From Nitrospirota bacterium (GTDB lineage: Bacteria; Nitrospirota; Nitrospiria; Nitrospirales; NS-4), in the NCBI GenBank assembly GCA_005877855.1, contig VBOF01000104.1, positions 1 through 7,628 of the forward strand: a DNA stretch of 7,628 nucleotides, read 5' to 3'. Positions 1-5,593 of this stretch are shown here, piece by piece. The stretch's first letter is position 1, and every line of letters begins with the position of its first letter. The position numbers and the translations under genes are program-made. A model generated the notes under the pieces. The model was not told where the DNA came from, ran no database searches, and was given only the letters and a program-made list of their open reading frames with translations.

Positions 1-1070
1 TTCATCTTGTCCTTCATCTTGCGGACGGCGAGGTACTCCAGGATACGCTCCTTGACCTTTTCCAGGTCGTAGTGGTCTTCGTTCAGGACCTTCGCGGCTG
101 CCTTGATGTCGAGGTTGTCCTTGGTCTTCTTGCTCCAGGGCAGCTCCACCAGCCACTCGAGGTAGGTCCGGACCGTGGCCGCTTCGGCGGTGTCCGGATG
201 CATTTTCTCGAGGCGCTTGAGCTGCTTTTCGGCCTCCTTGAGGACCTTCTCCGGCATCTTGGCGTCTTTGATGTTCGTGCGGAACTCAGCGACCTCCTCG
301 GCCCGCTCGTCCAGCTCGCCCAACTCTTTCTGAATGGCCTTGAGCTGCTCGCGCAGGAAGTACTCCCGCTGAGTCTTGTCCATCTCCCCCTTGGCCTCGG
401 CCTGGATCTTCTGCTGCATAGAGAGGACTTCGATTTCCGCCGCCAGGAGCTCGCTGACGCGCCGGAGCCGCGGGATCGGGTCCTGGATCTCCAGCACCTC
501 CTGGGCGGGTTCCACTTTGAGCCCGAGGTTCGACACGATCATGTCGGCGAGCCGGCCTGGGTCCTGGAGATTCTCGATGACGACCATCACGTCTGGCATC
601 AGGACCTTCCCGAGACTCACGAGCCGTTCGAGCTGCTCCTTCACGGTCCGCATCAGGGCCTCGCCCTCCAGGGACTGGCCCTGCACTTTGACCTCGGGGA
701 GCTGCCTGATGCGGACCTCGAAGTAGGGCTCGGTCTGCACGAACTCCTCGATGCGGGCTTTGGCCAGGCCCTGGACGAGGATCTTGATACGCTCGTCCGG
801 CAGTTTCAGCATCCGCATCACCATCCCCACCGTCCCCACGGGGTGGATGTCCTGCGGGGTGGGGTTTTCGACCTCCAGCGAGCGCTGCGCGGCCAGCATG
901 ATGGTCCGGTTTCCGGCCAGGGCCGCTTCAATAGCTTTGACGGACATCTCCCGGCCGACGAAGAGCGGGAGGACCATGTAGGGGAAGACGACGATGTCCC
1001 GGATCGGGAGCAGCGGGAGGCGCTCCGGAATCTCCATCTGCGACGGGTCTTTCTGAGCCTGCTCGGCCAT
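1..1070 (-). CDS. lon: ATP-dependent protease Lon, N-terminal part (cut by window edge)
   Basis: Lon is a cytoplasmic AAA+ serine protease that unfolds and degrades misfolded and regulatory proteins. I translated the minus strand by hand from the ATG at 1070-1068 and found about 356 uninterrupted codons. The protein begins MAEQAQKDPSQMEIPERLPL, followed by the LPIRDIVVFPYMVLPLFVGR strand typical of the Lon substrate-binding (LAN) domain, about residues 10-205. A charged helical, coiled-coil segment follows (about 205-310; YFLREQLKAIQKELGE is a Lon signature). The last visible part, ILEYLAVRKMKDK, normally lies about ten residues before the Walker A motif, so the ATPase domain and Ser-Lys protease domain lie outside the window. 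AGGA at 1079-1076 sits 5 nt before the ATG. The gene starts 13 nt after the galU stop, so the two are probably co-transcribed; no separate heat-shock promoter fits that gap. The family assignment is firm. Confidence 0.96.
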   Translation of the reverse strand, partial: MAEQAQKDPSQMEIPERLPLLPIRDIVVFPYMVLPLFVGREMSVKAIEAALAGNRTIMLAAQRSLEVENPTPQDIHPVGTVGMVMRMLKLPDERIKILVQGLAKARIEEFVQTEPYFEVRIRQLPEVKVQGQSLEGEALMRTVKEQLERLVSLGKVLMPDVMVVIENLQDPGRLADMIVSNLGLKVEPAQEVLEIQDPIPRLRRVSELLAAEIEVLSMQQKIQAEAKGEMDKTQREYFLREQLKAIQKELGELDERAEEVAEFRTNIKDAKMPEKVLKEAEKQLKRLEKMHPDTAEAATVRTYLEWLVELPWSKKTKDNLDIKAAAKVLNEDHYDLEKVKERILEYLAVRKMKDKM

Positions 1071-1083
1071 CCCTGTCCTAGTC

Positions 1084-1956
1084 CTAGAGCTTGAGTCCTT
1101 TGAGATAGCGGGCGAACCGGTCTCCCAGTTCGGGGTTCTTCAGGCCAAACTCGACGGTGGCCTTGAGGAAGCCGAGCTTGTCGCCGGCGTCGTGCCGGAT
1201 GCCGTTCACGAGCAACGCGTGCATGGGCGACGAGCGCGCCAGCGTGCGCAAGGCGTCCGTGAGCTGGATTTCCTGGTTCTTGCCGGGCGGCGTCTTTTCC
1301 AGCACAGGAAAGATCGACGCCGGCAGGATGTAGCGGCCGATCACGGCCAGCCGAGAGGGGGCCTCCTGCAGCGACGGCTTCTCGATCAGGTCGGTGACTT
1401 TGAAGAGCCGCGGACCCGCCGGTTCAGCGGCGATGATCCCGTAACGGGATACCTCCTCGGCTTCGACCTCGTACACGCCCAGGACCGGAGTGCCCAAAGT
1501 GTCATGCCATTCGATCAACTGCCCGATGGCAGGGACCGGCGCATCGAGCACCTCATCACCGAGGATCACCGCGAAGGGTTCATTCCCGATGAGGTGTTGG
1601 GCGCAGAGGATCGCGTCCCCCAATCCCCTGGCGTGCCGCTGGCGGACATAACAAAAATTTGCCAACTCCGAGATCCTGCGGATTTCGTGGAGCAACTTCT
1701 CTTTTCCGCTTTCTTTGAGATTCTCCTCCAGCTCGAAGGACAGGTCGAAGTGGTCTTCGATGGCCCGTTTCCCTCGGCCCGTGATGACGATGATGTCTTC
1801 AATGCCGGCACTGACCGCTTCCTCGACCGCATATTGGATCAAGGGTTTGTCGACCAACGGCAGCATCTCTTTGGGCGAGGCTTTCGTGGCGGGCAGGAAC
1901 CGGGTTCCGAGGCCAGCGGCGGGAATGATGGCCTTAGAGACTTTCCGAGGAGGCAT
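1084..1956 (-). CDS. galU: UTP-glucose-1-phosphate uridylyltransferase (UDP-glucose pyrophosphorylase)
   Basis: This 290-residue cytoplasmic enzyme makes UDP-glucose and pyrophosphate from UTP and glucose 1-phosphate, feeding LPS core, capsule and trehalose or glycogen-type pathways. The nucleotide-binding signature is at residues 12-33 (PAAGLGTRFLPATK, then KEMLP). ITGRGKRAIEDHFD follows near residue 60. LGDEVLD contains Asp134, the likely metal-binding Asp (family members often have GDD here), and an LIEKPS motif follows. The C-terminal DAGDKLGFLKATVEF is typical of GalU/GtaB, and the length matches the family. The ATG at 1956 is the only reasonable start, because the conserved KVSKAIIPAAG block begins at residue 5 and no in-frame ATG, GTG or TTG follows before it. 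There is no Shine-Dalgarno sequence, and a strong promoter lies so close that the mRNA should be almost leaderless. Codons 2-3 (CCTCCT) even resemble an anti-Shine-Dalgarno sequence. lon follows 13 nt downstream. Confidence 0.97.
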   Translation of the reverse strand: MPPRKVSKAIIPAAGLGTRFLPATKASPKEMLPLVDKPLIQYAVEEAVSAGIEDIIVITGRGKRAIEDHFDLSFELEENLKESGKEKLLHEIRRISELANFCYVRQRHARGLGDAILCAQHLIGNEPFAVILGDEVLDAPVPAIGQLIEWHDTLGTPVLGVYEVEAEEVSRYGIIAAEPAGPRLFKVTDLIEKPSLQEAPSRLAVIGRYILPASIFPVLEKTPPGKNQEIQLTDALRTLARSSPMHALLVNGIRHDAGDKLGFLKATVEFGLKNPELGDRFARYLKGLKL

Positions 1957-1965
1957 ATCGAGCGG

Positions 1966-1994
1966 ATTCTACGGTCCGATCCCCTCAATGTCAA
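1966..1994 (-). promoter_or_regulatory. Sigma70-type promoter for galU(-lon)
   Basis: Read on the minus strand, a perfect -35 box TTGACA (1994-1989) is followed after exactly 17 bp by TAGAAT (1971-1966), five of six matches to TATAAT. A start site 6-8 nt beyond the -10 box would fall at about 1960-1958, leaving only 2-4 nt before the galU ATG at 1956. This is the best consensus promoter I see in the window. It implies leaderless or near-leaderless translation of galU and is the only visible promoter for the downstream lon gene. Confidence 0.75.
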
Positions 1995-2157
1995 GCGAAC
2001 CGGGGAGAGCCGCCAGGCGGCTTTTTCGCTTTACTTCTTTCAGGGTGATCTGTAGAATTTCTTCGATTTTTTGCGACGTTTCAGCCAAGCCTTCGATGAA
2101 TGGCCGGAGGCTGCTCCGTGTGTCGGGAGAGGAAAGGGAAGGGTGCCGCTTTGCCAC
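1969..2157 (-). CDS. Possible small protein of 62 residues upstream of galU (doubtful)
   Basis: An open frame of 62 codons begins with GTG at 2157 and stops (TAG) inside the galU -10 box. I do not recognise the product. Its middle part, IEGLAETSQKIEEILQITLK, looks like a plausible amphipathic charged helix, and a basic stretch (KEVKRKSRL) follows. Against it: no Shine-Dalgarno sequence precedes the GTG, both divergent promoters and the terminator-like hairpin lie within it, and it overlaps the likely start of bamA on the other strand. It may simply be a chance open frame in a regulatory region. Conservation in relatives would decide. Confidence 0.2.
   Translation of the reverse strand: MAKRHPSLSSPDTRSSLRPFIEGLAETSQKIEEILQITLKEVKRKSRLAALPGSLDIEGIGP
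2008..2026 (+). terminator. Rho-independent terminator-like hairpin between the divergent promoters
   Basis: AGCCGCC at 2008-2014 pairs perfectly with GGCGGCT at 2016-2022 (six pairs closing a CAG loop is the realistic form), followed by a run of five T residues at 2022-2026. The T-run makes it a terminator for plus-strand transcription only; the minus-strand reading has no U-run. No plus-strand gene ends here. It could stop antisense transcripts coming through galU, insulate the bamA promoter just downstream, or serve as a protein-binding inverted repeat between the two promoters. Confidence 0.5.
2030..2058 (+). promoter_or_regulatory. Candidate sigma70-type promoter for the bamA operon
   Basis: TTTACT (2030-2035, four of six to TTGACA) and TAGAAT (2053-2058, five of six to TATAAT) are separated by 17 bp in an AT-rich patch (43% GC over 2041-2100). 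The predicted start is near 2065, which would give a leader of roughly 80 nt to the GTG at 2143, or longer if a later bamA start is used. No other promoter is evident before bamA. The -35 box is weak, so this is moderately supported. Confidence 0.5.
2128..2142 (+). promoter_or_regulatory. Polypurine ribosome-binding site that favours the GTG 2143 start of bamA
   Basis: A purine-only run (AGAGGAAAGGGAAGG) directly precedes the GTG at 2143. AGAGG and AGGA cores lie 9-10 nt from the codon. The later possible starts (GTG 2200, GTG 2230, ATG 2260) have only poorly placed or weak G-rich sites: AGGG 3 nt before 2200, GGAGG 16 nt before 2230, GGGG 4 nt before 2260. Confidence 0.45.
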
Positions 2158-4551
2158 ACGAGAGGCGCGAGCTGTTCCGGCCCCAAACTGGCAGGGCTTG
2201 TGCTATTCGGAGGCGGGGCCACCCGTAGAGTGTCCACGATATTGGGGATCTGGGGCTTGATGTGGGTGGGGCTCATCTGGGCCTATGGCCAAGGTGTCGG
2301 CATTGCACAAGAATCGGCTCAGCTGATCAAGGCGATCAAGATCCAGGGCAACAAACGGATCGAGGCGCCGGCCATCCGGGGCCGTATCTCGCTGAAGGAA
2401 GGCGAGCCGTTCATCGCTGAAAAGATCCGGGAGCAGATCCGCGCGGTCTACCAGATGGGGTACTTCGAGGATGTCCGTGTGGAGACTGAGCCAGTGGCCG
2501 GAGGCGTGGAGGTGATTTTCGTCGTCACGGAGAAACCCTTTGTGACGGAAATCCTCTATGACGGCAACGACAACGTCAAGGACGAGAAACTGACCGAAAA
2601 ACTGACGGTCCGCCCCCAGTCGTTCCTGGACCAGCAGCAGATCAAAGACAGCGTCGAGCGCCTCCGGCTTCTCTACGAGGATGAAGGCTACTTCAGCGCG
2701 CGCATCGTGCCGGTCATCAAGTCCCTGGATGGGGAGCGGAAGTCCCTGACATTCTTCATCAAAGAGGGCTCCCGGGCCCGCATCAAGACTGTCGCCTTCG
2801 ACGGCGCCAAGGCCGTCCCGGTGAAGAAGCTCAAGAAAGCGCTCGTGACCCGCGAGTACTTCTGGCTCACCTCCTGGTACGATGACTCCGGCATCTACAA
2901 GAAAGACGAGCTGGCCAACGACATGGAGCGGCTCCGCCAGGTCTACCTGGATGAAGGGTACCTGACTGTCCAGGTCGGGACGCCTTTGGTCGAGCTGAGC
3001 CCCGACAAGCAGTGGTTCACGATCCGGTTCCCCATCATCGAGGGTCCGCAGTTCACGTACTCGAAGATCGGGTACCAGGGACAGACGATCTTTTCTGAGG
3101 AGGAGCTCCGAACCGGCAGCAAGCTAACCCCCGGCAGAGTCGTCAAGATGGCGGAGATCCGGGACGAAGTCGCGCGGGTCACGGACCTGTACGGCACGAA
3201 GGGGTACGCGTTTGCGGATGTGGACCCGCAGATCCTGCCGGACCCGGCCTCCAAGTCGGCCGCGGTTACGTTCGAGGTCAAGGAAGGGGCCCTGGTGCGT
3301 ATCCGAAACATCAACATCTCCGGCAACGACAAGACTCGTGACAAGGTAATCCGCCGAGAACTGCGCGTCAACGAGGCCGAGCTGATCGATACCGCTGCCA
3401 TGAAGCGCAGCTACGAGCGGCTCAAAAACCTGAACTACTTCGAGACGGTTGAGATCATTCCGAAGCAGGTCGATCCGAACACGGTCGATTTGGACGTGAA
3501 GGTCAAGGAGAAGTCCACCGGCACGTTCAGCGTGGGCGGGGGCTTCAGCTCGCTGGACAAGTTGGGGCTCGTCGCCGACGTCACGGAAGGCAATCTCTTC
3601 GGCCGGGGCCAGCTCCTCAAGGTGAGAGGCCAGCTCGGCCAGCGGCGGTCCTTGGGGGTCGTGACCTTCCGGGAGCCCTACCTGTTCGACGAGGCGGTGT
3701 CGGGCCAGGTCGATCTGTTTGCACGCGAGACGTTCTTTGTGAGCTACTTCGAAGAACGCATCGGCGGCGACATCGTGCTCGGCAAATGGTTCTCCGAGTA
3801 CCTGAGCGGCAGCGTGAGCCTGCTCCGGGAGCGCGTGACGATCTCCAACGATCTTGCCAGCAAACTCTTCTTAGGCGGAGGAGGGACGACGACCAACGTA
3901 CCCATCTCCGATCTTCCCCCCTTGATTCAGCAGCAGATCGGGACGACGACCACCGACGCGATCATCATGGCCATTGCGCGCGACACGCGGGACCTCTATC
4001 TCGATCCGAGTAACGGCGCGCGGTACGGGTTCACGCTGGAGTTTGCCGGCGGCCCACTGGGCGGGACCAACGACTTCTACAAGGCCACCGGGGACAGCGT
4101 GTGGTATTTCCCCGTCGTCTGGGACACCGTCTTCTCGCCGCGCGCCAGGCTCGGCGTGGCGCACGCTTACGAATCGGGCAGTCGGCTCCCGGTGGGCGAT
4201 CGTTTCTTCGTGGGCGGCATTCAGACGGTTCGCGGTTTCACCTTCGGCCGGGCCGGTCCCACGGCGTCGGATAACAGCCCGCTGGGGGGCAGCAAGCAGC
4301 TCATCTTCAATTTCGACTATATCTTCCCCATTGCGCCCGACCTCAAGGTGAAAGGCGTGGTGTTCTTCGACTATGGCAAAGGGTTCGATGATGGAGAGTC
4401 GTTGAGCCTGGACCTGCGTCCCGCGACGGGGTTCGAGTTGCGGTGGATCTCACCGTTTGGGCCCCTGCGCTTGGCGTACGGGTTTAATCTTGACCCGCGG
4501 ACCGGGGAACGGCCAGGGCAGTTCGAGTTTTCGGTCGGCACGCTTTTTTAA
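2143..4551 (+). CDS. bamA: Outer membrane protein assembly factor BamA (Omp85)
   Basis: BamA is the outer-membrane core of the BAM complex and inserts beta-barrel proteins. Numbered from GTG 2143 (802 aa, close to the usual ~800), a hydrophobic signal segment at about 31-49 ends near GIA/Q (55/56). Five POTRA domains follow: about 61-132, 133-210, 211-303, 304-384 and 385-457, each with the strand-helix-helix-strand pattern and endings such as TEKP, KEGS, IEGP, KEGA and KVKEK. The barrel runs from about 460 (TFSVGGGFSSLDKLG) to the end. It contains RDTRD, the conserved L6 motif VRGF (696-699) and a C-terminal beta-signal ending FSVGTLF with terminal Phe. The start is uncertain: the frame is open back to TTG 2071. 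GTG 2143 has the best ribosome-binding site but a long n-region; GTG 2200 (783 aa) or GTG 2230 (773 aa) would give shorter signal peptides. It is first in the operon, with skp starting 20 nt downstream. Confidence 0.95.
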   Translation: MPLCHTRGASCSGPKLAGLVLFGGGATRRVSTILGIWGLMWVGLIWAYGQGVGIAQESAQLIKAIKIQGNKRIEAPAIRGRISLKEGEPFIAEKIREQIRAVYQMGYFEDVRVETEPVAGGVEVIFVVTEKPFVTEILYDGNDNVKDEKLTEKLTVRPQSFLDQQQIKDSVERLRLLYEDEGYFSARIVPVIKSLDGERKSLTFFIKEGSRARIKTVAFDGAKAVPVKKLKKALVTREYFWLTSWYDDSGIYKKDELANDMERLRQVYLDEGYLTVQVGTPLVELSPDKQWFTIRFPIIEGPQFTYSKIGYQGQTIFSEEELRTGSKLTPGRVVKMAEIRDEVARVTDLYGTKGYAFADVDPQILPDPASKSAAVTFEVKEGALVRIRNINISGNDKTRDKVIRRELRVNEAELIDTAAMKRSYERLKNLNYFETVEIIPKQVDPNTVDLDVKVKEKSTGTFSVGGGFSSLDKLGLVADVTEGNLFGRGQLLKVRGQLGQRRSLGVVTFREPYLFDEAVSGQVDLFARETFFVSYFEERIGGDIVLGKWFSEYLSGSVSLLRERVTISNDLASKLFLGGGGTTTNVPISDLPPLIQQQIGTTTTDAIIMAIARDTRDLYLDPSNGARYGFTLEFAGGPLGGTNDFYKATGDSVWYFPVVWDTVFSPRARLGVAHAYESGSRLPVGDRFFVGGIQTVRGFTFGRAGPTASDNSPLGGSKQLIFNFDYIFPIAPDLKVKGVVFFDYGKGFDDGESLSLDLRPATGFELRWISPFGPLRLAYGFNLDPRTGERPGQFEFSVGTLF
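3883..3952 (+). repeat. 13-nt direct repeat, 57 nt apart, inside the bamA barrel region
   Basis: GGGACGACGACCA occurs at 3883-3895 and again at 3940-3952, exactly 57 nt (19 codons) apart and in frame, each encoding G-T-T-T/T-like residues (GTTTN, GTTTT). Similar ATCTCC...GATCTT blocks precede both copies (starting 3841 and 3904), encoding ISNDL and ISDL. This suggests an old in-frame duplication of about 19 residues in a barrel loop just before the conserved RDTRD strand. The 13-mer is exact; the larger unit is degenerate. Confidence 0.55.
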
Positions 4552-4560
4552 AAAATGGAA

Positions 4561-4564
4561 AGGA
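4561..4564 (+). promoter_or_regulatory. Ribosome-binding site deciding the skp start
   Basis: AGGA here is 7 nt from the ATG at 4572 but only 1 nt from the ATG at 4566. The spacing therefore supports 4572 as the start, giving MKPSR as the signal-peptide n-region. Confidence 0.6.
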
Positions 4565-4571
4565 CATGTCC

Positions 4572-5114
4572 ATGAAGCCGAGCAGGATGGTACTGGGCGT
4601 GATGATCGCGCTCGCAATGGCGGTGTGGGCGCCGGCGTGGGGGGCGGAGCCGAAAATCGGCGTCGTCGATTCACAAAAGGTATTCGAAAGCGCGAAGCTA
4701 GGGAAGAAGGCCAAGGAAACGTTAGAGGAGTATGTCAGGACCCGACAAAAGATCGTCACGGATTATGAAGATGAGATCAAGAAAATTGAGGATGAGCTTG
4801 CCAAGCAGGGAGCGGTCTTAAGTCCTGAGGCCAAGAAGGACAAAGAGGAGGGCTTACGTCGCAAGTTTACGGACTACCAGAGAAGGACGAGCCAGCTTCA
4901 GCAGGAAGTCCAGGCCAAGAGAAAGGAAATTCTTGATGAGTTTCAGAAGAACGTCGAACAGGTCGTCAGGGGGATCGCCGATAAGGAGAAGTTCAGTCTT
5001 ATCATGGATAAAAGTGAGAATGGAGCAGCGGCCTCTCCTGTCATTTACAGCCATCCCTCGATCGATCTTACGGAGCGCGTGATCAAGGAGTTGGATGCGA
5101 AGGGGGTAAAGTGA
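4572..5114 (+). CDS. skp: Periplasmic chaperone Skp/OmpH family
   Basis: Skp is a periplasmic holdase that carries unfolded outer-membrane proteins to BAM, normally as a trimer with coiled-coil tentacles. From ATG 4572 the product is 180 aa. A signal peptide has a basic n-region (KPSR), a hydrophobic core at residues 6-20 and cleavage near 24-25 (APAWG/AE). The mature start KIGVVDSQKVF is the characteristic OmpH first strand. A Lys/Glu-rich helical region, about residues 50-140 (EDEIKKIEDELAKQG, SQLQQEVQAKRKEILDEFQK), forms the coiled coil. The end (IVDRSEN-like segment here read LIMDKSENGAA, then SIDLTERVIKEL) matches the family's closing strand and helix. It lies directly after bamA, the usual order, and its stop overlaps the fabZ start by 4 nt. 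Hand counts over five lines give about 50% GC, lower than its neighbours, partly explained by Lys-rich composition. Confidence 0.92.
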   Translation: MKPSRMVLGVMIALAMAVWAPAWGAEPKIGVVDSQKVFESAKLGKKAKETLEEYVRTRQKIVTDYEDEIKKIEDELAKQGAVLSPEAKKDKEEGLRRKFTDYQRRTSQLQQEVQAKRKEILDEFQKNVEQVVRGIADKEKFSLIMDKSENGAAASPVIYSHPSIDLTERVIKELDAKGVK

Positions 5115-5593
5115 GCCAGCAGCGCAGCCAGGGACTATGCTTGGACAGCACCGAAATCCAGTCGATCCTGCCCCATCGCTACCCGTTTCTCCTGGTGGAT
5201 CGCATCGAGGAGCTGGAGATCGGGAAGCGGGTGATCGGGATCAAAAACGTGACGGTCAACGAGCCGTTCTTCCAGGGCCACTTTCCCGGGCGGCCCATCA
5301 TGCCCGGGGTCCTGATCATCGAGGCGATGGCGCAGGTGGGCGGGGTCCTCGCCTTCAAGTCCGCGAACCAGAGCGGGGCGAAACTGGTCTATTTCATGGG
5401 GATCGACAAGGCCAAGTTCAGAAGGCCGGTCGTGCCGGGCGACCGGTTGCGGTTCGTGGTCGACGTCCTCCGGGCCCGCCATCCCTACTGGAAGATGCGG
5501 GGGGAAGCCTATGTGGAGGACAGTCTCGTCTGCGAAGCCGAGTTGATGGCGATGGTCACGGACGGGACGGCCGCGCCGGAGGACGAACCATGA
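5111..5593 (+). CDS. fabZ: 3-hydroxyacyl-[acyl-carrier-protein] dehydratase FabZ
   Basis: FabZ is a cytoplasmic hot-dog-fold enzyme that dehydrates (3R)-hydroxyacyl-ACP to trans-2-enoyl-ACP in fatty acid elongation, competing with LpxA for the same hydroxyacyl-ACP pool. The 160-residue product has the family motif HRYPFLLVDR (22-31), GHFPGRPIMPGVL (56-68) with catalytic His57, and IIEAMAQ with catalytic Glu71. FMGIDKAKFRRPVVPGD and a C-terminal AELMAMV strand follow. The length is normal for the family (about 145-160). The GTG start at 5111 overlaps the skp stop (GTGA) and has an AAGGGGG ribosome-binding site just upstream, inside the end of skp. Its own stop overlaps the lpxA ATG (ATGA), so translation of all three is probably coupled. 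lpxD, which often sits between skp and fabZ, is absent. Confidence 0.97.
   Translation: MSQQRSQGLCLDSTEIQSILPHRYPFLLVDRIEELEIGKRVIGIKNVTVNEPFFQGHFPGRPIMPGVLIIEAMAQVGGVLAFKSANQSGAKLVYFMGIDKAKFRRPVVPGDRLRFVVDVLRARHPYWKMRGEAYVEDSLVCEAELMAMVTDGTAAPEDEP

Noticed and set aside
72..1094. Long plus-strand open frame (340 codons) opposite lon
   Set aside because: It is a shadow of lon in GC-rich DNA; the minus strand gives a clear Lon protein, while this product is Leu/Asp/His-rich and unrecognisable.
1192..2055. 287-codon plus-strand frame opposite galU
   Set aside because: It is antisense to a firmly identified galU and runs across its promoter, with no family features.
2040..2276. 78-codon minus-strand frame overlapping the bamA start
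   Set aside because: Its product is Pro/Ser-rich and featureless, it lies opposite the bamA signal-peptide coding region, and nothing supports expression.
5137..5589. Upstream extension of the lpxA frame through fabZ
   Set aside because: LpxA homology begins at the ATG at 5590 with a good ribosome-binding site; the extension is Gly/Arg-rich out-of-frame fabZ, so there is no real fusion.
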